A stretch of DNA of 7,311 nt from an uncultured Eubacteriaceae bacterium (GTDB taxonomy: Bacteria; Bacillota; Clostridia; Eubacteriales; Anaerofustaceae). The DNA lies in assembly GCA_947058225.1 (NCBI GenBank), contig CAMSGF010000029.1:1-7311 (forward strand), read 5' to 3'. Numbering within the stretch: position 1 is the first letter of the stretch; every line of letters begins with the position of its first letter. The notes under the pieces are model-generated. The model did not search any database, was not told the origin of the DNA, and saw only the letters and a list, made by a program, of their open reading frames with translations. The translations under genes and the position numbers were made by a program. Positions 1 through 7,311 of the stretch are shown one piece after another.

Positions 1-1117
1 CTATTCCAAGCACCCTAAGCATATTCGCCCCATCTTCATTTCCAAAAAGAAGGCTTGTGATGTTAGGAGCTAAAACTGCGATACCTATTATGCATGGAAG
101 AGATACCATAAACACAACCTTAACCGTCAGTAAAACCTTATTTCTAATCTGTGTAAAGTCTTTTATTACAAAAGATTCTGTGATGGTCGGAACAAGGCTT
201 GCTGCGAGGGAAGATGAAAGTATAAGCGGGATACTTACGATAGTCTGCGCCCTTTGAGATAGCTGACCCCATAGAATAGTCGCCTGTTCTACGGAAAAAC
301 CTCCTGCCTGGAGCCTTGAAGAAACCGTAAATGAGTTTATTAAGTTCATCGCAGACGTTACAAGGGATGCTAAAGTTATTGGTATTGCAATGGCTATTAA
401 AAGCCTTAAAATCATTCTCGGACTTTCGCTTGAACGCACCTTTTGTTTTTTAATTTGTTTTTTTAACTTTGGTTTGACAGATAAAAAGCATAAGAATAAA
501 AACAAACTCGCAACAAGTGCTCCCGCTGTCGCACCAAAGGTCGCCCCCGCTGCACCAAATGCGACATTGTTAAATCCCTTATATAAAAATATTGCAAGGC
601 TTAAGCCCACAATAACCCTCGTTATTGATTCGACAATTTGAGAGATACTTGGCGGTGTCATTATCTGCATACCTTGGAAAAATCCCTTAAAGCTTGATAA
701 TATACAAACAAATAACGGAGCAAAAGACAGTCCCAAAATGGAATAATACGTGTCGGGATGCCATTTAAAGATTGAAATAAATAACTTTCCTCCAAATATC
801 ATAATAAGCGTACAGACCGCCCCAATACTCGCAAGCGTTGTGACAGCGACCTTAAAGACATTGTACGCCCCGTCGTAATGCCCAAGCTTTAATCTCTCAG
901 ACACCATCTTTGATATGGCGACGGGAAGCCCTATAGTCGATATCGCAAGTAAAAATGTATAAACGGGATATGCATTCCCGTATAACCCCATACCAAAATC
1001 GCCTAAAATTCTGACAAGGGGAATCTTTAAAAACATCCCTAAAAATTTAGCAACCACTCCGCCAAAAGCTAAAATAGCCGCTCCTTTTAAATAATTCTTT
1101 TTTCGTTTTGCACTCAA
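1..1117 (-). CDS. SpoVB/MurJ-like polysaccharide or lipid-linked oligosaccharide flippase, 3' end missing
   Basis: An open frame runs from a TTG at 1117 off the left edge without a stop, giving 372 codons. The family (MATE/MOP superfamily; SpoVB, YtgP, MurJ-like) usually has about 500-540 residues, so roughly the first 70% is present. It begins with a short basic tail (SAKRKKNYLKG), then hydrophobic segments around residues 12-35, 50-70, 88-110, 125-142, 165-180, 183-213, 235-260, 290-310 and 330-352. Family-like stretches are the N-terminal GGVVAKFLGMFLKIPLVRILG, FKGFFQGMQIMTPPSISQIVE (143-163) and ESFVIKD (314-320). Known relatives move lipid-linked wall precursors across the membrane; the substrate here is unknown. 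TTG is chosen because an in-frame TAA lies two codons upstream and AGGAGG sits 7 bases before it. It is 67 bases downstream of the pseudouridine synthase gene and has its own predicted promoter. Confidence 0.88.
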   Translation of the reverse strand, partial: MSAKRKKNYLKGAAILAFGGVVAKFLGMFLKIPLVRILGDFGMGLYGNAYPVYTFLLAISTIGLPVAISKMVSERLKLGHYDGAYNVFKVAVTTLASIGAVCTLIMIFGGKLFISIFKWHPDTYYSILGLSFAPLFVCILSSFKGFFQGMQIMTPPSISQIVESITRVIVGLSLAIFLYKGFNNVAFGAAGATFGATAGALVASLFLFLCFLSVKPKLKKQIKKQKVRSSESPRMILRLLIAIAIPITLASLVTSAMNLINSFTVSSRLQAGGFSVEQATILWGQLSQRAQTIVSIPLILSSSLAASLVPTITESFVIKDFTQIRNKVLLTVKVVFMVSLPCIIGIAVLAPNITSLLFGNEDGANMLRVLGI

Positions 1118-1124
1118 AACTTAT

Positions 1125-1130
1125 CCTCCT
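1125..1130 (-). promoter_or_regulatory. Shine-Dalgarno site fixing a TTG start for the flippase
   Basis: A perfect AGGAGG on the minus strand lies 7 bases upstream of the TTG at 1117-1115. An in-frame TAA immediately between this site and the start (codon order GGA TAA GTT TTG) excludes any start further upstream, and the nearby GTG is out of frame. The site therefore settles the TTG start. Confidence 0.85.
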
Positions 1131-1159
1131 CACAAAAGGAATACTCTGTATAAACACAT

Positions 1160-1188
1160 ATTATATCCAAATATTATAAATATTTCAA
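1160..1188 (-). promoter_or_regulatory. Sigma-A-type promoter for the flippase gene
   Basis: On the minus strand TTGAAA (1188-1183) is followed after exactly 17 bases by TATAAT (1165-1160). This is a 5/6 match to the -35 consensus and a perfect -10 at the optimal spacing. The -35 box overlaps the TGA stop of the pseudouridine synthase gene (1187-1185). Transcription would start near 1153, giving a leader of about 35 bases before the TTG start, with the ribosome binding site in it. This is the only intergenic gap in the window large enough for a promoter. It is a prediction from consensus matching; in AT-rich DNA a single TATAAT is common, but the paired boxes, spacing and position make it credible. 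Confidence 0.65.
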
Positions 1189-2090
1189 CTTTTAATTTTA
1201 TCTATCGCATTTAAAAAATCAAATGGCAGCTTTGCTTCAAATTCAACTCTTTTTAAAGTTCTCGGATGAATAAAGCTGATGTAACATGAATGAAGCGCCT
1301 GCCTATTTATTATATCGCTTTCTTTATTATAAAGTGTATCTCCAAGCAAAGGACACCCGATATATTTAAAATGAACCCTTAGCTGATGCGTTCTCCCTGT
1401 TAAAAGCTTCGCCTCTGTAAGCGAATGTGTTTTATAATCTTTTATTACCCTATACTTCGTTATAGCTCTCTTTCCGCTTTCACAGGCGATTCTTTCGATG
1501 GAATTTTCCTTTTCTCTTTTTATTCCAATGTCAATGTATCCTGCTTTTTTCTTTGGGACATTTTCAGTTATTAACATATACTTCTTATCTATTTTATTAT
1601 TTACTCCTTGATTTTGAATGAAATGATGAACGTATTTGTTTTTTGCCACCACCACAATCCCTGATGTATCCCTGTCAAGCCTTGTAACAAACCTCGCTTT
1701 ATTTTTCTTTTTCTCTCTTGCCCACATAGCGTATATCCCGTTTGCAAGAGTATCCTCTGTGTGAGATGATGTCATATGTGTGACGGTAAAAGGAGGCTTA
1801 TTTACAACAAGTATATCCTCATCTTCATATATAACTTCAAAATTCACATTGCCATTTACTTTTCCATAATCTTCAAAAGGGAAGTATATCTTTACAATAT
1901 CTCCCCTGTTTAATGCAAAATTCATATTAACTTTTTCATCATTTACCAAAGAAAGTCCGTTCCTTTTTATAAAACTTATTGTCCTTGAAGAATAATCGTA
2001 ACATTCATTCAAAAATGTGCTTAATTTTATACCGTCATATTCTACAGGAACAATATATTCATAAAAAGTATAAAATTTATTATAATTCAA
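1185..2090 (-). CDS. RluA-family RNA pseudouridine synthase
   Basis: Encodes 301 residues, a normal length for RluC/RluD-type enzymes, which isomerise uridine to pseudouridine in rRNA or tRNA in the cytoplasm. Residues about 12-75 resemble an S4-like RNA-binding domain (YDGIKLSTFLNE, then SLVNDEKV and ALNRGDIVKI). The catalytic domain has EDEDILVVNKPP (89-100), the signature RLDRDTSGIVVVAK (137-150) with presumed nucleophile Asp139, the conserved KKYMLI region (169-174, Tyr171) and LLTGRTHQLRVHF (229-241). The residue before RLD is Thr, where His is most usual. The target uridine cannot be told from sequence. The start is TTG at 2090 with GAGGAG four bases upstream; an in-frame TAG at 2102-2100 rules out an earlier start and the next Met is residue 56. 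It overlaps the carboxypeptidase gene by 11 bases, which implies translational coupling. Confidence 0.93.
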   Translation of the reverse strand: MNYNKFYTFYEYIVPVEYDGIKLSTFLNECYDYSSRTISFIKRNGLSLVNDEKVNMNFALNRGDIVKIYFPFEDYGKVNGNVNFEVIYEDEDILVVNKPPFTVTHMTSSHTEDTLANGIYAMWAREKKKNKARFVTRLDRDTSGIVVVAKNKYVHHFIQNQGVNNKIDKKYMLITENVPKKKAGYIDIGIKREKENSIERIACESGKRAITKYRVIKDYKTHSLTEAKLLTGRTHQLRVHFKYIGCPLLGDTLYNKESDIINRQALHSCYISFIHPRTLKRVEFEAKLPFDFLNAIDKIKS

Positions 2091-3144
2091 AATACTCCTC
2101 TAAAGTTAAATCATTATCGTGAATGAGTTTAGCTAAATCCTTTCCTACATATCTGACGTGCCAAGGCTCATAGTTATATCCTGTTATACTCTCTTTCCCT
2201 TTAGGAAATCTTATTATAAACCCGTATTTATGGCAGTTTTCTGCAAGCCATTTCCCCTCGTCCGTATCGGCTAATTCCTCCGTAAGCTTATAGCTTAAAG
2301 AATTTATCGATACATCCATTGAAAGCCCAAGCTGATGTTCGCTTTCTCCCGCCTTTGCACTGTACTTATTCGCTTCTTCTTCACTTCCATATTCCCTTAT
2401 CTGTGAAGTATGAATTGATTCTTGCATATTGTATGGTCTGTAACCGCTGACTGCAAAGAAGATATAATCATTTTCTCTCGCACCCTTAAATAAATCTTCA
2501 AGCGCTCTTGCGGCTTTTTTTCTCATCTGCCTAACAGTCTTGTTGGTCTGTGCATAATCTACATCAGGATATACCAAATCATCAGGTTCATAATCGCTTG
2601 ACACGTGTCTTTTCTTATTTACGACACAATCGTATTCTTTTGGATTTTTAACAAACATATCCTCTCCTATTTTCTTTTTTAAATCATCTCTTACGGTATA
2701 TTTATATGTCTTAGATTGATTTTTATAACTAACCCTTACGGAAATAGGAGTTCCGCTCGTTACGGAATTTGATATTTTTATTTTGTTTTTATTTATATCA
2801 ACTTTATTTTTCAGTTTATTCTCTTCAACTGTTATAACCAGTTCATTTCCCTTTGCTCCGAGTGCAACTTCCTTGCCAAACAACCCCCTGCATACAAGCG
2901 TTGCATCATAAGTTATGGTTTTACCCGTTTGAATGTAATCACCTTCCTGCGGAGAAAAGTTTATTTTCTCTTTCACATTCCCATGAAGCACTTCATCTGC
3001 AACTTTAGTCGTCTTAAACGGAGCGGCAACAATAACCCACACCACAAACACAACAAGAATAAATACACCGATAAGTTTAATAATAGGCGTTTTTCTGTTT
3101 CTCCTTCGACGTTTGCTTCTTTTTAATACAATTTTCTTTGCCAT
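2080..3144 (-). CDS. Membrane-anchored M15/VanY-family D-alanyl-D-alanine carboxypeptidase
   Basis: Encodes 354 residues. The protein starts with a very basic cytoplasmic tail (KRSKRRRRNRK, 8-18) and one hydrophobic segment (about 21-42), without an obvious cleavage site, so it is probably anchored by its N terminus with the rest outside the cell. Residues about 58-152 are beta-rich and may form an Ig-like domain. The C-terminal part (about 170-345) is the VanY domain: SGYRPYNMQ (233-241), SEHQLGLSMDVS (268-279) and EPWHVRYVG (326-334). Expected zinc ligands His270, Asp277 and His329 and catalytic base Glu326 are all present, so it should be active. The family removes the terminal D-Ala from peptidoglycan stem peptides. 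No vanA/B-type resistance genes are nearby, so a general wall-trimming role is more likely than glycopeptide resistance. ATG at 3144 follows GAGG by 7 bases; the gap from the aminotransferase is 24 bases. Confidence 0.92.
   Translation of the reverse strand: MAKKIVLKRSKRRRRNRKTPIIKLIGVFILVVFVVWVIVAAPFKTTKVADEVLHGNVKEKINFSPQEGDYIQTGKTITYDATLVCRGLFGKEVALGAKGNELVITVEENKLKNKVDINKNKIKISNSVTSGTPISVRVSYKNQSKTYKYTVRDDLKKKIGEDMFVKNPKEYDCVVNKKRHVSSDYEPDDLVYPDVDYAQTNKTVRQMRKKAARALEDLFKGARENDYIFFAVSGYRPYNMQESIHTSQIREYGSEEEANKYSAKAGESEHQLGLSMDVSINSLSYKLTEELADTDEGKWLAENCHKYGFIIRFPKGKESITGYNYEPWHVRYVGKDLAKLIHDNDLTLEEYFEL
2095..2100 (-). promoter_or_regulatory. Shine-Dalgarno site for the TTG-started pseudouridine synthase
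   Basis: GAGGAG on the minus strand lies inside the last codons of the carboxypeptidase gene (its Glu-Glu pair near the C terminus), four bases before the TTG at 2090. With the in-frame TAG just upstream, this decides the start and explains the 11-base gene overlap. Confidence 0.8.
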
Positions 3145-3168
3145 GATTTTTCCTCTTTGCTTAGAATA

Positions 3169-3747
3169 TTATAAAATAGATTTTATTATTTTAGGTGCCA
3201 TAAGACATTTTTCTTCTTCTACTGCACAAAGTGCAAATCTAAGACCTTTTTGAAGCGGTATCGTAAATAAATTTTCCTTATTTAACTTTCTTGCTATATC
3301 CATAGGATTATCACATGGAATGGATATAAAAAATCCGTCTGAATAAGGCGTCGTTTTAACACTGTTTTGTTTACAACCTTTTATAAAGGCTTTTGCCCTT
3401 TTATTTAAAATATCTTTATAATGGTTTCTCTCTTTTATAAACTTCCCGTTTAGATTTTTGTCATTTATTATATTCGTAAGGACCTGCATAGCCGATTTTG
3501 TTCCGTTTGACCAAGTTCCCCTGTTGGAATGAAGGGAAGTGTAAAAAAACTCTTCGCTTAATTCTTTATTCGATGTAATACAAATTAAAGCACCGTTTCT
3601 AAGGCCATACATCGTATATCCCTTTGATGCGGAAAATGCAATCAAAACAATAATATTTTCAGGTAAATTTTCAAACTTTTTAAAAAACTTTCTTCTTTCT
3701 AAACTGTCCTCGCAAAAGTCTATATACGCTACGTCTACAAGCAGCAC
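3169..3747 (-). CDS. Aminotransferase, C-terminal fragment after the frameshift
   Basis: This 192-residue frame (counted from a GTG at 3747) contains VDVAYIDF, whose Asp and Tyr contact the PLP ring, the Schiff-base motif FSASKGYTMYGLR with the catalytic Lys, SNRGTWSNG, and the small domain ending with GLRFALCAV, whose Arg should bind the substrate carboxylate. The frame is open further upstream to about 3788, and those extra 15 residues also look like the family, so the GTG is not a natural start. No ribosome binding site precedes it, which argues against independent translation. Confidence 0.72.
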   Translation of the reverse strand: MLLVDVAYIDFCEDSLERRKFFKKFENLPENIIVLIAFSASKGYTMYGLRNGALICITSNKELSEEFFYTSLHSNRGTWSNGTKSAMQVLTNIINDKNLNGKFIKERNHYKDILNKRAKAFIKGCKQNSVKTTPYSDGFFISIPCDNPMDIARKLNKENLFTIPLQKGLRFALCAVEEEKCLMAPKIIKSIL

Positions 3748-3788
3748 TATTTTATTATTACTGTCTTTTGCCTTTTCTTTAAATATAT

Positions 3789-4397
3789 CTACTCATCCCA
3801 TTCACTGTCTTTTATCGTATATCCTGTCGGATTGTGAGCGGGAGTGTTTAAAATTGTTAAAAGCCTTTTTTGTTTATCCAGATAATATGTAAATTTTTCT
3901 CTAAAAGAATTCATATCAAAATTGTCATCTTTATCAAAAAGGTTAAAAGTATCTAATTTTCTTAAATTTTCTTCACATATTGTTTTATAAGGGTCCCAAT
4001 ACCAATTTGACGTTATAACCGTATCACCTAAATTTGTATAATCGCAAATTGAATGATGAATCGCACCGCTTCCCCCGGGCGTTGCCACAGCTTTTATATA
4101 AGAATTTGGAAAACAATCTCCAAAACAAGCCTTTGTCACAGCCTCCAAAAACGGTGCATCTCCCTCAATTGACGCATATGGAGCGATAGACACATTTTCA
4201 AGGGACTTAAGTTCATCATATACACTCTTAAATGCGACAAAATCTCCGTTATCCTCTAATAAAACTCCCATCGTGGAGTTGATAACTTTATCCGCTCCGT
4301 TTTTTATGACAGCCTCTTTCGCCTCTTTTGAAATGGTAAATATTAAATCATTTTCCTTTTTTCTTACAGCGTGGTCTGCAACCATATTAAAACTCAT
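3789..4397 (-). CDS. Aminotransferase, N-terminal fragment before the frameshift
   Basis: This 202-residue frame carries the N-terminal arm and much of the large PLP domain: VINSTMGVLLEDNG (38-51), the cofactor loop TPGGSGAIHH (106-115), the aromatic stretch SNWYWDPYKT (130-139) that packs near the cofactor in this fold, and the class I/II motif AHNPTGY (187-193). It has neither the catalytic lysine nor the small domain, so it cannot work alone. ATG at 4397 lies 1 base after the pyrG stop; GAGG at 4407-4404 inside the pyrG end is 6 bases upstream, which favours this Met over Met5, which has no such site. Confidence 0.75.
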   Translation of the reverse strand: MSFNMVADHAVRKKENDLIFTISKEAKEAVIKNGADKVINSTMGVLLEDNGDFVAFKSVYDELKSLENVSIAPYASIEGDAPFLEAVTKACFGDCFPNSYIKAVATPGGSGAIHHSICDYTNLGDTVITSNWYWDPYKTICEENLRKLDTFNLFDKDDNFDMNSFREKFTYYLDKQKRLLTILNTPAHNPTGYTIKDSEWDE

Positions 4398-4398
4398 A

Positions 4399-6707
<2,309 letters not shown>

Positions 6708-6712
6708 ATAAA

Positions 6713-7264
6713 TTATTTTCTGCCAACCGCTTTCTTTGCTGCCTCAACAATATCTTCAACATCAATATGATATTTCTTGATTAATTGGTCAGGCTTTCCG
6801 CTTTCTCCAAACACATCATTAACTCCGACAAATTCCACAGGAACAGGAGTAGATTTTGAAACTGCCTGAGAAACAACGCTTCCAAGACCGCCGTAGATTG
6901 AGTGTTCTTCACATGTTACGATAGCTCCTGTTTCCTTAGCTGCCTTTTCAACAGCAGCATTATCAAGAGGCTTTATCGTAGACATATTGATAACTCTCGC
7001 ATTGATTCCGTCCCCTTTTAAAATTTCAGCTGCTTCTAATGCCTTAGCAACCATAATTCCGCAGGCAATAAGTGTAACGTCACTGCCTTCTCTTATTTCA
7101 GCGGCTTTTCCGATTTCAAATTTATAATTTTCATCAAAGATGACATCTGTTGCAGCTCTTGCAAATCTCATAAATACAGGTCCGTCAATTTCAGCTGCAG
7201 CTTTTACAACCTGTTCAGCTTCCGGTCCGTCAGCAGGAACGATAACTGTCATATTTGGAAGTGC
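6713..7264 (-). CDS. tkt: Transketolase, C-terminal subunit, 5' part missing or corrupted
   Basis: Transketolase moves two-carbon ketol units between sugar phosphates in the non-oxidative pentose phosphate pathway using thiamine diphosphate. This is the end of the pyrimidine-binding domain plus the C-terminal domain: ALPNMTVIVPADG, then FMRFARA, GSDVTLIACGIMVAKALEAAE, INARVINMSTIKPLD, and VTCEEHSIYGGLGSVVSQAVS followed by GVNDVFGESGKPDQL. These are typical of the separate C-terminal subunit (about 310 residues) found in many Bacillota and Archaea, of which about 184 residues remain. An ATG at 7252 allows a 179-codon frame, but family-like sequence extends four codons further up to the Ala codon at 7264, so the ATG is an internal Met. 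Beyond 7264 the match stops, and an in-frame TAA occurs at 7303-7301. The missing first half and any N-terminal subunit would lie beyond the right edge. Confidence 0.88.
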   Translation of the reverse strand, partial: ALPNMTVIVPADGPEAEQVVKAAAEIDGPVFMRFARAATDVIFDENYKFEIGKAAEIREGSDVTLIACGIMVAKALEAAEILKGDGINARVINMSTIKPLDNAAVEKAAKETGAIVTCEEHSIYGGLGSVVSQAVSKSTPVPVEFVGVNDVFGESGKPDQLIKKYHIDVEDIVEAAKKAVGRK

Positions 7265-7311
7265 ATAATTCAGTACGCTGCTTCGTGCTATCCTCTTCTT
7301 TTACAATGCTG
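7265..7311. other. Unreliable or rearranged right-edge sequence
   Basis: These 47 bases should continue the transketolase gene, but none of the three minus-strand frames gives the expected upstream residues; two carry stops and the third gives no family match. Short words on the minus strand fit a family-like Gln-Ser-Ile ... Glu-Asp-(Ile)-Ala-Leu pattern (CAGCATT, then GAGGATA, then GCAC) but are separated by extra bases in shifting frames. That looks more like an error-rich sequence end than a new gene. A genuine insertion or deletion cannot be excluded. Confidence 0.45.

Larger units (their letters stand above)
3169..4397 (-). pseudogene. Class I/II PLP-dependent aminotransferase split by a one-base frameshift
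   Basis: Two adjacent minus-strand frames are the front and back halves of one aminotransferase. The first ends at a TAG (3789-3791) right after a Trp-Asp-Glu. The second frame, one base back, becomes open at that point and continues VDIFKEKAKDSNNKI into the second half. Restoring one base near 3788-3792 gives a continuous 409-residue protein, a normal family length, with NPTG (189-192), Tyr225, PLP Lys259, Arg267 and the C-terminal substrate Arg387 all kept. The gene lies 1 base downstream of pyrG and 24 bases upstream of the carboxypeptidase gene. The overall pattern (N-terminal MVADHAVRKKEN, GGSGA, SNRGTWSNG) suggests an aspartate/aromatic-type aminotransferase; the amino acid used is not determinable. 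Because the rest is intact, a sequencing error or very recent mutation is likelier than old decay. Confidence 0.8.

Noticed and set aside
57..641. Two short plus-strand open frames (57-257 and 390-641)
   Set aside because: They lie opposite the flippase coding frame, have no family resemblance or convincing ribosome binding site, and the minus-strand frame is clearly coding.
1169..1185. AT-only inverted repeat (AAATATT, 3-base loop, AATATTT) at the end of the pseudouridine synthase gene
   Set aside because: The 7-pair stem has no G-C pair and no following T-run on the minus strand, so it is a poor terminator; it also sits inside the predicted promoter spacer and -35 box and is expected by chance in such AT-rich DNA.
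2929..3126. Plus-strand open frame of 65 codons
   Set aside because: It is antisense to the basic tail and membrane anchor of the carboxypeptidase; its composition simply mirrors that gene.
2080..3144. Glycopeptide resistance locus because of the VanY-type domain
   Set aside because: No VanH, VanA/B ligase, VanX or VanRS-like genes are present; M15 carboxypeptidases of this type are common in Bacillota genomes without resistance.
3780..3800. Programmed -1 ribosomal frameshift in the aminotransferase
   Set aside because: The overlap window between the two frames is only about one codon, no slippery heptamer is present, and the A-rich run comes after the stop codon.

Overview
The window looks like a chromosomal piece of an AT-rich, low-GC Gram-positive bacterium (Bacillota, probably a Clostridia/Tissierellia-type anaerobe). 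This rests on strong AGGAGG-type ribosome binding sites, TTG starts, a SpoVB/YtgP-type flippase, an M15/VanY-type carboxypeptidase with a single N-terminal membrane anchor, and what looks like a separately encoded C-terminal transketolase subunit. The genus is not resolved from sequence alone.

Every supported gene is on the minus strand, so transcription runs from high to low coordinates. In that order: the 3' part of a transketolase C-terminal subunit gene (about 7264-6713, broken or cut at the right edge); a TVP38/TMEM64 (DedA/SNARE-associated) membrane protein (6707-6030); pyrG, CTP synthase (6030-4399); a class I/II PLP-dependent aminotransferase (4397-3169) split by one frameshift; an M15/VanY-family D-Ala-D-Ala carboxypeptidase (3144-2080); an RluA-family pseudouridine synthase (2090-1185); and the first 372 codons of a SpoVB/MurJ-like lipid-linked oligosaccharide flippase (1117-1, running off the left edge).

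From the transketolase to the pseudouridine synthase the gaps are 24 bases or less, and two junctions overlap (TAATG at TVP38/pyrG; 11 bases at carboxypeptidase/pseudouridine synthase). No terminator is visible between them, so they are probably one operon. The only sizeable gap, 67 bases at 1118-1184, holds a near-consensus sigma-A promoter (TTGAAA-17-TATAAT), which should let the flippase be transcribed on its own. The genes mix central metabolism (pentose phosphate pathway, CTP supply, amino-acid transamination), envelope work (carboxypeptidase, flippase, TVP38) and RNA modification. This is a housekeeping neighbourhood. I found no mobile element, CRISPR array, RNA gene or defence system, and nothing that amounts to a new biological system.

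Two places need caution as possible sequence errors or real lesions: the one-base frameshift in the aminotransferase near 3788-3792, and the last ~47 bases (7265-7311), where the transketolase reading frame stops matching its family in any clean frame.
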